Shown piece after piece: positions 35,918-45,697 of a stretch of DNA of 64,000 nt. The position numbers and the translations under genes were made by a program. The DNA is from Aquabacterium sp. (GTDB taxonomy: Bacteria; Pseudomonadota; Gammaproteobacteria; Burkholderiales; Burkholderiaceae_C): contig JARXAJ010000298.1 of assembly GCA_029865965.1 (NCBI GenBank), forward strand, positions 1 through 64,000, written 5' to 3'. Positions within the stretch are counted from its first letter, which is position 1, and each line of letters opens with the position of its first letter. The notes under the pieces are model-generated. The model was given only the letters and a program-made list of their open reading frames with translations. It was not told the origin of the DNA and made no database searches.

Positions 35918-37156
35918 GTGGCCAAGCTGCTGTATCTGGTGCACCGCCTGCCGTACCCGCCCAACAAGGGCGACAAGGTGCGCTCGTACCATCTGCTGCG
36001 GCATCTGGCGGCGCGCCACCAGGTCTATCTGGGCACCTTCGTCGATGACCCCGATGACCTGCAGCACCTGCCGGTGGTTCGCGGGCTGTGCGCCGACCTG
36101 TGTGCGGTGACGTTGGCGCCCCGCAGCGCCAAGCTGCGCAGCCTTGTCGGCCTGCTGACTGGCGAAGCGCTGACGCTGCGCTACTACCGCAGCGCTGCGC
36201 TGCAGAACTGGGTGGCTGGCGTGCTGGCCCATCAGCAGATCGACGCTGCCGTGGTGTTCTCCTCGTCGATGGCGCCCTATGCCCTGGCCATGCCAGGCCT
36301 GCCGATGCTGGCCGACCTGGTGGATGTCGACTCGGCCAAGTGGACCGAATACGCCGGCCGCCACCGCTGGCCGATGTCGTGGCTGTACCAGCGTGAGGGT
36401 GAGCGCCTGCTGGCCTATGAGCGCAGCGTGGTGGCGCAGGCGCAGCGGTCCTTCCTGGTGACTGACAAAGAGGTGGCGCTGTTCGGCCGCCTGGCGCCCG
36501 AGAGCCAGGGCCAGGTGCTGGCGTTGGGCAATGGCGTGGATGCCGACTTCTTCCAGCCCGACGCCCGAAGGCCGTCGCCGTTTGCAGAGCGCGAGCAGGC
36601 GCTGGTGTTCACCGGTGCGATGGACTACTGGCCGAATGTCGACGCGGTGTGCTGGTTCGTTGACCAGGTGCTGCCGCTGTTGCGCCGGCGCTGGCCGGGG
36701 CTGCGCCTGCACATCGTCGGCCGCAGCCCCACGCCAGCGGTGCTGGCGCTCGCAGGCGCCGCCGTGCAGGTCACCGGTACGGTGCCCGATGTGCGGCCCT
36801 ACCTGCAGCATGCGGCGGTGGTGGTGGCGCCACTGCGGCTGGCGCGCGGGGTCCAGAACAAAGTGCTGGAAGCCATGGCCATGGCGCGCCCGGTGGTGGC
36901 GGCCGTGCACTGCGTGGAGGCCATCGACGCCCAGCCTGGCACCGACATCCTGGCGGCCACCGACGCAGGCGAGCATGCTGCGCGCATCGGCGAGTTACTG
37001 GCCGACCCGCGCCGCGCCGATGCCATCGGCCGGGCCGGCCGCGCCTGTGTTCTGGCGCGCTACAGCTGGCCGGCCCGCCTGGCCGGTATCGACACTGAGC
37101 TTTCTCGGGCCATGCCGGTCCCGAGACGAGACGAACCCGAGGTGATGCTGACATGA
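35918..37156 (+). CDS. PEP-CTERM/EpsH1 system glycosyltransferase (TIGR03087-like)
   Basis: A 412-residue GT4-like GT-B glycosyltransferase beginning MAKLLYLVHRLPYPPNKGDKVRSYHLL, the hallmark N-terminus of the sugar transferase found just before exosortase A. The C-terminal donor domain includes VFTGAMDYWPNVDAV, then GRSPTPAVLAL and KVLEAMAMARPVVA. It adds a sugar to the lipid-linked EPS unit. The start codon is GTG. It overlaps xrtA by ATGA, so the two are coupled. Donor and acceptor are unknown. Confidence 0.93.
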   Translation: MAKLLYLVHRLPYPPNKGDKVRSYHLLRHLAARHQVYLGTFVDDPDDLQHLPVVRGLCADLCAVTLAPRSAKLRSLVGLLTGEALTLRYYRSAALQNWVAGVLAHQQIDAAVVFSSSMAPYALAMPGLPMLADLVDVDSAKWTEYAGRHRWPMSWLYQREGERLLAYERSVVAQAQRSFLVTDKEVALFGRLAPESQGQVLALGNGVDADFFQPDARRPSPFAEREQALVFTGAMDYWPNVDAVCWFVDQVLPLLRRRWPGLRLHIVGRSPTPAVLALAGAAVQVTGTVPDVRPYLQHAAVVVAPLRLARGVQNKVLEAMAMARPVVAAVHCVEAIDAQPGTDILAATDAGEHAARIGELLADPRRADAIGRAGRACVLARYSWPARLAGIDTELSRAMPVPRRDEPEVMLT

Positions 37157-38733
37157 CAGCCCTGGCCTGGACCCCTGCACAGGTGCGCGCGACATGGCGA
37201 CTGCCGGTTGCCGCCACGGTCGGTCTGATGGCCTTGCTGCTGCTGGCCTACCGTGGCACCGCCATGGCCATGTTCGACATCTGGATGCGGTCGGAGACCT
37301 TCACCCACTGCATCGTGGTGCCGCCGATCGTGGCCTGGCTGATCTGGCGCAAACGCGGCGAGCTGGCGCCGCTGCAACCCCGTCCGATGCCGCTGCTGCT
37401 GCTGCCGATGGCCGGTCTGGCCTTCTTGTGGTGGTTGGGCCACATCGTCAACGTGGCCGCAGCCACGCATTTGGCACTGGTGGCCATGCTGGTGGCGGTG
37501 GTGCCGCTGGTGCTGGGCTGGCAGACGACACGAACGTTGGCCTTTCCGCTGGCCTTCATGTTCTTTGCCGTGCCCATTGGCGAGTTCATGACACCCACGC
37601 TGATGCACTGGACCGCCGAGGCCCTGGTGGGTGGCCTGCGGCTGACAGGCATCCCCGTCTACCAGGAGGGCCAGCACCTGGTGATCCCGTCGGGGCGCTG
37701 GGCCGTGGTCGAAGCCTGCAGCGGTGTGCGCTACCTGATGGCGACCTTCATGGTGGGCAGCTTGTTCGCCTACCTGAACTACAGCGGCACGCGCAAGCGG
37801 CTGATCTTCGTGGCGGTATCGCTGGTGTTGCCGATCCTGGCCAACTGGGTGCGTGCCTATGTCATTGTGATGCTGGGCCACCTGTCGAACAACCAGATCG
37901 CCACCGGTGTCGACCACCTGGTCTACGGCTGGGTGTTCTTCGGGGTGGTGATCCTGGCACTGTTTTTCATCGGTGCGCGCTGGGCCGACCCGGATGGCCT
38001 AGAGGCCGATGCAGCAGCGGCCGGCCGTGCGGCGCGCGACAGGGCTGAAGTTGCCACGGGCACTTGGCAGGTGGGTGGCACAGCGGCATTGGCTGCAGCG
38101 GTGATGCTGTGGCCTGTCTGGCTTGCACACCACCAGGCCGCTTCTGCGGCTGCGCAACCACCTGTGCGCCTGGCCTTGCCGGGCACGCTGGGGGCCTGGC
38201 AGGCGGCCGAGTTGCCCGCCCAGGACTGGGCGCCCAACTTCCCGGCAGCCACGGTGCGCCAGGCGCGCGTGTACGCTGCGGCGCAAGGCCAGGTTGCGGT
38301 GCACATTGCGTACTACCGTGGTGAGACTGACGACGTGAAACTGGTCAGCTCGATCAACAGTTTCACGACTGATCATCCGTGGCATGTGCTGTCCGACGGC
38401 GCAACCAGCGTGCAGACAAGCGGGCGGCCGGTGCATTGGCGCCAGGCTGTGCTGACCAGCCTGGACGGTGGCACAGTGCCGGGCAACACCCGACCGCAAC
38501 TCACCGTCTGGCGGCTTTATTGGCTGGGCGGGCCGTTGGCTCACAGCGATGTGCAGGCCAAGTTGCTGCAAGCCTGGGGCGCCCTGCGCGGTGAGCCGGA
38601 CGACGGCGCGGCTCTTCACTTGGTGTCGGCGCTGCCCGATGTTGCAGCCGCGCAGCAACAACTCAGCGCATTCGTCACCGAGAACTTCGCCATGCTCGAA
38701 CGAACTTTGGCGCAAGCCCGCGAGAGCCGCTGA
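37153..38733 (+). CDS. xrtA: exosortase A fused to EpsI domain
   Basis: A 526-residue membrane transpeptidase that should cleave PEP-CTERM tails and pass the protein on, by analogy with sortase. About eight helices hold the catalytic Cys at about 189 (VVEACSGVRYL), Arg at about 234 (NWVRAYVIV) and His at about 255 (GVDHLVYGWVFFG). After the membrane core, from about residue 310, comes the periplasmic EpsI-type domain (PGTLGAWQAAELPAQDWAPNF, then VHIAYYRGETDDVKL). Substrates in this window are the proteins at 16809 and 53861. It overlaps the preceding glycosyltransferase by 4 bases. Confidence 0.96.
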   Translation: MTALAWTPAQVRATWRLPVAATVGLMALLLLAYRGTAMAMFDIWMRSETFTHCIVVPPIVAWLIWRKRGELAPLQPRPMPLLLLPMAGLAFLWWLGHIVNVAAATHLALVAMLVAVVPLVLGWQTTRTLAFPLAFMFFAVPIGEFMTPTLMHWTAEALVGGLRLTGIPVYQEGQHLVIPSGRWAVVEACSGVRYLMATFMVGSLFAYLNYSGTRKRLIFVAVSLVLPILANWVRAYVIVMLGHLSNNQIATGVDHLVYGWVFFGVVILALFFIGARWADPDGLEADAAAAGRAARDRAEVATGTWQVGGTAALAAAVMLWPVWLAHHQAASAAAQPPVRLALPGTLGAWQAAELPAQDWAPNFPAATVRQARVYAAAQGQVAVHIAYYRGETDDVKLVSSINSFTTDHPWHVLSDGATSVQTSGRPVHWRQAVLTSLDGGTVPGNTRPQLTVWRLYWLGGPLAHSDVQAKLLQAWGALRGEPDDGAALHLVSALPDVAAAQQQLSAFVTENFAMLERTLAQARESR

Positions 38734-38777
38734 CACTGCCCAATGGACAATTGCTTTTTTGGCAGACGGCAACAGAG

Positions 38778-40054
<1,277 letters not shown>

Positions 40055-40058
<4 letters not shown>

Positions 40059-40888
40059 CAGCAGCCACGCCACTGGTGTCGGTCTGCATCCCGACCTACA
40101 AGGGGGCGCAGACCATCGGGCCAGCCATTGCTTCGGTGCTGGCGCAGACATGTGTCGATTTCGAACTCATCGTCATCGACGATGGTTCACCAGACGATAC
40201 GGCTGCTGTCGTCGCCAGTTTTCAGGATGTCCGCCTGCGCTACCTGCGCAACCCGACGAACCTGGGGCCCGAGGGCAACTGGAACCGTTGCCTGGATGTG
40301 GCCGGTGGGCGCTACTTCAAGCTGCTGCCGCATGACGACCTGCTGGCGCCAAATTGCCTCGCGCGCCAGGTTGCCGTGCTGGAGCAGGACAAGGACCAGG
40401 CGCTGGCGCTTGTATTCTCTGCGCGCGATGTCATCGGCCCCAGCGGTCGCGTGCTGATGCAACGCGGTTATCGCGGCGCCCGAGCCGGCCGGCTGGACGC
40501 AGCCACTGTCCAGCGGCATTGCGCACGACGCGGCACCAACTTGCTGGGTGAACCAGGCGCGCTGCTGTTTCGCACTGCACTTGCACGCACGGTGGGGCAG
40601 TTCGATGCCCGTGACCCCTATGTGATCGACATGGATTACTGGTTCCGCCTTCTGGCCCACGGCGATGCCTACTATTGTGATGAGCGGCTGGCCGCCTTTC
40701 GCGTGTCGGCTGAGCAATGGAGCGTCGTGCTCGGGCAGCAGCAAAGCGACGACTTCTGCCGTTGCATCGCCAGGCATGCGGCCCGTAACGGTGTCACGCT
40801 TGGACCCGTCGACCGGTTTCTGGCACATGCCGCCCCGATTCTCAACAGTCTGGCGCGTCGTCTCTTCTATCGGCTGTATCTGCGATGA
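40055..40888 (+). CDS. GT2 family glycosyltransferase
   Basis: About 277 residues of the GT-A fold. The nucleotide-sugar-binding region begins LVSVCIPTYKGAQTIGPAI and includes IVIDDGSPDDT. A second acidic motif is LLPHDDLLAPN, and the acceptor region has YVIDMDYWFRLLAHGD. It transfers a sugar to the growing EPS unit in the cytoplasm; the donor is unknown. The GTG start overlaps the dehydrogenase stop (GTGA), and the stop overlaps the methyltransferase start (ATGA). Confidence 0.9.
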
Positions 40889-41529
40889 ATAAAGGTGCAT
40901 CCGTCGAGTCCACCGGCTTTGGTCAGGGCTATGCCGACGAGCAGATCCGGCGTAGCCGGCACCCGCTGCGCCGCTTCATCAAGGGCTTCTACCTGCGCAG
41001 CGTTTTGGCAGCAGTGCACGGGCCGACGATCGACTATGGCTGTGGAGCGGGCCAATTGCTGGCTCAGTTGCCGACAGGATCGGTCGGCCTGGAGGTCAAC
41101 CCGTATCTGATCGCGGCACTTACTGCGGCCGGGCTGCCAGTGCGCCAATGGCAGGCCAACGCACAGGGCTTCGACCTGGCCGACCTGGACCGGGGTGGCT
41201 ACCGCTGCCTGGTGATCTCACATGTTCTGGAACACCTTGACGACCCCACGGAAGCCCTGACGCGGCTGTTGCAGGCTTGCCGGCGGGTCGGCGTGACCAG
41301 GCTGATCGCCATCGTCCCGGGCGCCAAGGGGTATGCCAGCGACGCCACCCACCGCACGTTCATCGACACGACTCATATCGCCAGGCAGGGCTGGAAACAC
41401 CTGGCGGGCTATGCGCTGACCACGCAGCGCCACTTTCCCTTGCCCTGGCAAGGCGGTGGAGCGCTCTTCATCTACAACGAACTGCAACTTGTGTTCGACC
41501 TGGTCGCACCCCCCATCGGTCACGCATGA
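40885..41529 (+). CDS. class I SAM-dependent methyltransferase
   Basis: A 214-residue methyltransferase with a Rossmann fold. The SAM-binding motif is TIDYGCGAGQLLAQLP near residue 49, followed by VGLEVNPYLI and the acidic/His motif VISHVLEHLDDPTEALTRL. It could methylate a sugar of the EPS or a lipid-linked intermediate; the substrate is not predictable. It is coupled on both sides by ATGA overlaps. It opens a four-gene set with GtrA-like, GtrB-like and GT39 proteins. Confidence 0.88.
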   Translation: MNKGASVESTGFGQGYADEQIRRSRHPLRRFIKGFYLRSVLAAVHGPTIDYGCGAGQLLAQLPTGSVGLEVNPYLIAALTAAGLPVRQWQANAQGFDLADLDRGGYRCLVISHVLEHLDDPTEALTRLLQACRRVGVTRLIAIVPGAKGYASDATHRTFIDTTHIARQGWKHLAGYALTTQRHFPLPWQGGGALFIYNELQLVFDLVAPPIGHA

Positions 41530-41939
41530 AGCACCTGCTGTCCCATCAGTTGGTGCGCTTCGTGCTGGTGGGTTGCGTGAACACCGGGTTCAGCTATGCG
41601 CTGTATGCCCTGTTCCTGTGGCTGGGGTTGAACTTTGCCTTGGCCAATCTGCTGGCCTTCGTCATCAGCCTGCTCTTCAGTTTTGTGATGCAAGGTAGCC
41701 TGGTCTTTCGCAATCTGGCGCTGCGTCTGCTGTGGCGGTTTGTGCTGGCCTGGGTGCTGGTCTATCTGTTCAACATCGGGCTGATCGCGGTGTTGATGCA
41801 GATGGGCCAATCAGCCTATCTGGCAGGTGCGCTTGCTTTGGTGCCTGTGATCTTGCTGTCCTACTTGATCCAGAAGTTCGTTGTCTTCGGCACGCCGCAG
41901 GTGCAGCGTGCAGCGGACGCGGCGCACCCATCACCATGA
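41526..41939 (+). CDS. GtrA family membrane protein
   Basis: About 137 residues with four hydrophobic helices and the GtrA N-terminal pattern LVRFVLVGCVNTGFSYALY, ending LSYLIQKFVVFG. GtrA-like proteins are thought to flip polyprenyl-phosphate-linked sugars across the inner membrane. It lies directly before a GtrB-like glycosyltransferase and overlaps it by ATGA. The ORF track shows it only as the tail of a longer ORF; the ATG overlaps the methyltransferase stop. Confidence 0.9.
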   Translation: MKHLLSHQLVRFVLVGCVNTGFSYALYALFLWLGLNFALANLLAFVISLLFSFVMQGSLVFRNLALRLLWRFVLAWVLVYLFNIGLIAVLMQMGQSAYLAGALALVPVILLSYLIQKFVVFGTPQVQRAADAAHPSP

Positions 41940-42874
41940 GCATCCAACTTGCCATCGTCGTGCCCTGCTACAACGAGCAGGAGGTGCTGCCCGAGACGAA
42001 CCGGCGCCTTCTGGCCCTGCTCGACCGCATGGCCGCAGCGGACCTGATCACCGACGCCAGCACGGTGCAGTACGTCGATGACGGCAGCCGCGACGCCACC
42101 TGGTTGCTGATCCAGCAATTGTCCGCACAGGACCAACGTGTGCACGGCATCAAGCTGTCGCGCAACCGTGGCCATCAGGCAGCGCTCATGGCGGGCTTGC
42201 TGACCGTGCCAGGCGACGCCCTGGTCAGCATCGACGCCGATCTGCAGGACGATGTCAATGTGATCGAGGCAATGGTGCGGGAGTTCATCGCCGGCCACCA
42301 GGTCGTCTATGGCGTGCGTGAGTCCCGCGCGGTCGACACCTTCTTCAAGCGCCGCACCGCGCTGGCGTACTACAGCATGCTCAAGCGCATGGGTGTAGAT
42401 CTGGTGCACAACCACGCCGACTTCCGGCTCATGGGGCGCCAGGCCATCGAGGCGCTGCGTGATTACGGCGAGGTGAACATGTTTCTGCGCGGCGTAGTGC
42501 CGCTGATCGGGTTCAAGGCCACCAGCGTCAAGTACGACCGTGCTGAGCGTTTTGCCGGCATCTCCAAGTACCCGCTGCGCAAAATGCTGGCGTTTGCCAT
42601 CGAAGGCATCACATCGCTCAGCATCGTGCCGCTGAGGTTGATCACGGTGCTGGGCTTGGTGATCTCGGCGCTCAGCTTCGCCATGATCGTCTATGTGGTC
42701 TATGGCGCGCTGGTGCTGAAGGCGGTCGTTCCGGGTTGGGCATCGTCTGTGGTGCCAATCTACTTCCTGGGGGGCATCCAGTTGCTGTCGCTGGGCATCA
42801 TCGGCGAGTATGTTGCCAAGATCTACCTCGAGACCAAGCAGCGACCGCGCTTCATCATCGAGAAGACTGTCTAG
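41936..42874 (+). CDS. GtrB/DPM-like polyprenyl-phosphate glycosyltransferase (GT2)
   Basis: A 312-residue GT2 enzyme that should load a sugar on polyprenyl phosphate. It begins LAIVVPCYNEQEVLPETNRRL. Further motifs are VQYVDDGSRDAT, KLSRNRGHQAALMAGL and VSIDADLQDD. The C-terminus carries two membrane helices (LRLITVLGLVISALSFAMIV and YFLGGIQLLSLGIIGEYVAKIYLETK) typical of GtrB/ArnC relatives. It is coupled to GtrA upstream and followed by a GT39-like protein that could use its product in the periplasm. Confidence 0.93.
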   Translation: MSIQLAIVVPCYNEQEVLPETNRRLLALLDRMAAADLITDASTVQYVDDGSRDATWLLIQQLSAQDQRVHGIKLSRNRGHQAALMAGLLTVPGDALVSIDADLQDDVNVIEAMVREFIAGHQVVYGVRESRAVDTFFKRRTALAYYSMLKRMGVDLVHNHADFRLMGRQAIEALRDYGEVNMFLRGVVPLIGFKATSVKYDRAERFAGISKYPLRKMLAFAIEGITSLSIVPLRLITVLGLVISALSFAMIVYVVYGALVLKAVVPGWASSVVPIYFLGGIQLLSLGIIGEYVAKIYLETKQRPRFIIEKTV

Positions 42875-42885
42875 GCCGGCCCGTC

Positions 42886-44493
42886 GTGCGCAATCTTCGA
42901 CTAGGCGCCATCTCTGCCGCGCCCCAACCGGCCGCCTGGCCGCAGCCCTGGGACTGGCTTCTGGTCGTGGCGCTGGCCGCGGTCTTGCGGGTGGCCTTCT
43001 TCAATGGTGAGTTCGGCTCCGACGACGCTGTCTACGTCAAGCGTGCACAGGAGGTGGCCAACGGGGTCTGGACTTCAGCCGACTACAACGGCGCCCTGCG
43101 CTACGGGTTCAACATCCCTGCCGGCATGTTCATGGCGCTGTTTGGCGACAGCAGATTTGTCGCGAACCTGTGGCCGCTGACGTGTTCGCTGCTGGAAGTG
43201 GCGCTGGTCTACCTGTTCGTTCGCCAAAACTTTGGCCGGTCGACGGCACTGTTGGCAGCCCTGTTGCTCGGTGCCGCGCCGTTGCATGTTGCCGTGGCAA
43301 CGCGCATCCACGCAGACCCAGTGGTGGCCATGTTCCTCACTGCATCGTTTGTGGCCGTCGATGCGGCCCTGGCGCGGCGCAGCCTGTTCTGGTGTGCCGT
43401 CTGCGGACTGTGCCTGGGCGGCGTGTTCTGGACCAAGGAACTTGTCGCCGTCGTCTTCCTGGCCTTCGTGCCATTTCTCTGGCATTACCGGCGGTTTGGC
43501 AGTGGCGTCGTCGTCATCCTGGCAGGGCTGGGCGCGATGCTGATTCTGCATGGGCTGTTGATGTGGGCAGTTGCAGGCGACCCGTTGCACGCTGTCAAAG
43601 TGGTCACGGGCCAGGTCGGGCGCAGCTTCATCCAGGGCGGTGGGGGAGAAGACAGCCCCCTCTTCTATCTGCGGTTCCTCTTTCTGGATATTCGCCATGT
43701 CGGTCTGCTGGGACTGTTGGCGCTGGTGCCGCTTGTCGTCCTGATGCCCAGCCGGTTCGATCACAGTGCACTGCCGCCATTGCGCTTCACGCTGATCTGG
43801 CTGGCCGGGCTGCTGCTGGTGCTGAGCGTGTTTCCGGTCTCGCTGTCACCGCTGCGGTTCACGATGAAGCAGTCGAACTACATCTCGCTGTTTCTGGCGC
43901 CCATGGCGGTGATGGCTGCCATCGGCCTTGCACATTTCCGGCCCCGCCTGCGCTGGTGGGCATCGGCGCTGGTTTTGTGCCTGGGCCTTTTGCTGTCTGC
44001 GTTGCAGCAGGCGGATTACCGCAGCTTCACTGCCAACAGCAAGGCGGCGCTTCTGTCAACGGCAGACCGCCCTGGTGTGCTGCTGGTGGGCAGCAGCAAC
44101 TTGCAAGGAATGGCTTCGGTGCAGAACAAGTTGCGAACGGGCCTGGCGCCGGTGGTCAGCTTCCGCGACGCGATTGACGATCCCGATGCCTACCGCAGAC
44201 GCCTGGTGCCTGGAACAGAGGTGATTGCCGTGATTGACCGCCAGACAGCAGCCTGGTTTGCCGGGCCGCGTGTGATCGACAGTCCCCAACCGTGCTGGCA
44301 ACCCCTGTCTGTTCTGGCGCCAACCGATCTTGCCCTGGGCAACACCGTGGCCGCTGGTCTCGCCAGTCTTGTGCGTTTGGGCCCGATGTCGTTGGCCGCG
44401 CGGGTTGAGCCCCTGCTGCAGCGGCTGGCGGCGCCTGAGCCTGCGCGGATGTACAGGGTGCCTGCAGGAAACCTGTGGTGTGCAGCGTCTTGA
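42886..44493 (+). CDS. GT39/PMT-like polyprenyl-linked sugar glycosyltransferase, membrane protein
   Basis: About 535 residues with 10 or more hydrophobic helices and the GT-C arrangement of dolichyl/polyprenyl-phosphate mannosyltransferases. An acidic pair sits in the first periplasmic loop (FFNGEFGSDDAVYVKRA), and a second conserved region reads VATRIHADPVVAMFL. It probably takes a sugar from the polyprenyl carrier made by the GtrB-like enzyme and transfers it in the periplasm. I start at the GTG of MRNLRLGAIS, 11 bases after the preceding stop; the track's upstream ATG overlaps the GtrB-like gene in another frame. Confidence 0.85.
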   Translation: MRNLRLGAISAAPQPAAWPQPWDWLLVVALAAVLRVAFFNGEFGSDDAVYVKRAQEVANGVWTSADYNGALRYGFNIPAGMFMALFGDSRFVANLWPLTCSLLEVALVYLFVRQNFGRSTALLAALLLGAAPLHVAVATRIHADPVVAMFLTASFVAVDAALARRSLFWCAVCGLCLGGVFWTKELVAVVFLAFVPFLWHYRRFGSGVVVILAGLGAMLILHGLLMWAVAGDPLHAVKVVTGQVGRSFIQGGGGEDSPLFYLRFLFLDIRHVGLLGLLALVPLVVLMPSRFDHSALPPLRFTLIWLAGLLLVLSVFPVSLSPLRFTMKQSNYISLFLAPMAVMAAIGLAHFRPRLRWWASALVLCLGLLLSALQQADYRSFTANSKAALLSTADRPGVLLVGSSNLQGMASVQNKLRTGLAPVVSFRDAIDDPDAYRRRLVPGTEVIAVIDRQTAAWFAGPRVIDSPQPCWQPLSVLAPTDLALGNTVAAGLASLVRLGPMSLAARVEPLLQRLAAPEPARMYRVPAGNLWCAAS

Positions 44494-44509
44494 GACGGCA
44501 ACCTCGCGC

Positions 44510-45676
44510 ATGACTGACCCCAACACGCCGTTGGTCCTGCACCTGGTTTACCGCTTCGACACAGGTGGCCTGGAGAACGGTGTGGTCAACCTGATCAACC
44601 ACATGTCGGCAGACCGCTACCGGCATGCGGTGGTGGCCCTGACCGATGTGAACCCGGCCTTCGCGCAACGCATCACGCGCAGCGACACCCAGACATTCTC
44701 GCTGCGCAAGCCGCCCGGCCATGGCGCCCGGCTGTGGCCTGCCATGACGGCATTGATCCGCCGGCTCCAGCCCGCCGTGGTGCACACCCGCAACCTGGCC
44801 GCCCTGGAAATGCAGGTCCCCGCCGCCTGGTGCCGCGTGCCTGCGCGGGTGCATGGTGAACATGGGCGCGACATGGAAGACCTGGATGGCACCCGCCGCC
44901 GCCTGCAGTGGGTGCGCCGCGTCTACAGCCCGCTTGTGCACCACTACATGGCGCTGTCGCGGGATCTGGCCGGTTACCTGGAACACAAGGTCGGGATTGC
45001 GGCGCCACGTGTGACCCAGGTTTACAACGGGGTGGACTCCAGGCGGTTCGCGCCATCGCCAAGCGGACGCGTGCCGTTGTCGGGCAGCCCCTTCGCAGAC
45101 CCATCACTCTGGGTGGTTGGCACGGTGGGCCGCATGGCCGCAGTGAAGGACCAGACCCACCTGGCGCGCGCCTTCGTGCGCGCGCTGGAACTTGCCCCGG
45201 CGCTGAAGCCGCGTCTGCGTCTGGCGATGATTGGTGATGGCCCGTTGCGCGCCCAATCGCAGGCCTTGCTCAAGGCCGCCGGGCTGTCGGAACTGGCCTG
45301 GCTGCCCGGTGAGCGCAGCGATGTGCCGGATGTCATGCGGTCCTTGAATTGTTTCGCCCTGCCTTCATTGGCCGAAGGCATCTCGAATACCATTCTCGAA
45401 GCCATGGCCAGCGGTCTGCCCGTGATCGCCACCGATGTTGGCGGCAACGCCGATCTGGTTGTCAACGGCAACACTGGGCAGATCGTCCCGCCCGCCGATG
45501 TCGAAGCGCTGGCCGCTGCGCTGGTGTGCATGGCAAGCGACCCGGCAGGTGCGTTGGCCATGGGATTTGCAGGCAGGGCAGTGGCTGACCGCCGTTTCAG
45601 CATGCAGGCCATGGTCGACACTTATCAGGCTGTGTACGACCGATTGCTAGGGCGGCCGACGACCGCACAGCGATAA
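44510..45676 (+). CDS. PEP-CTERM/EpsH1 system glycosyltransferase (TIGR03088-like, GT4)
   Basis: About 388 residues of GT4 fold. The N-terminus PLVLHLVYRFDTGGLENGVVNLINHM is characteristic of the second exosortase-associated sugar transferase. The donor domain includes VGTVGRMAAVKDQTHLARAF, then LPSLAEGISNTILEAMASGLPVIATDVGG. It extends the EPS unit in the cytoplasm. The chosen ATG lies 16 bases after the GT39 gene; the track start is inside that gene. It precedes the amidotransferase gene, as in other exosortase A loci. Confidence 0.93.
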   Translation: MTDPNTPLVLHLVYRFDTGGLENGVVNLINHMSADRYRHAVVALTDVNPAFAQRITRSDTQTFSLRKPPGHGARLWPAMTALIRRLQPAVVHTRNLAALEMQVPAAWCRVPARVHGEHGRDMEDLDGTRRRLQWVRRVYSPLVHHYMALSRDLAGYLEHKVGIAAPRVTQVYNGVDSRRFAPSPSGRVPLSGSPFADPSLWVVGTVGRMAAVKDQTHLARAFVRALELAPALKPRLRLAMIGDGPLRAQSQALLKAAGLSELAWLPGERSDVPDVMRSLNCFALPSLAEGISNTILEAMASGLPVIATDVGGNADLVVNGNTGQIVPPADVEALAAALVCMASDPAGALAMGFAGRAVADRRFSMQAMVDTYQAVYDRLLGRPTTAQR

Positions 45677-45697
45677 AACCAAGGGATCACAGACACC

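Noticed and set aside
33656-36976. 1106-residue open frame on the minus strand
   Set aside because: It is antisense to wecB, the deacetylase, FemAB and a glycosyltransferase, all with clear motifs. Its composition (His, Gln, Gly and Val rich) is what GC-rich antisense frames give.
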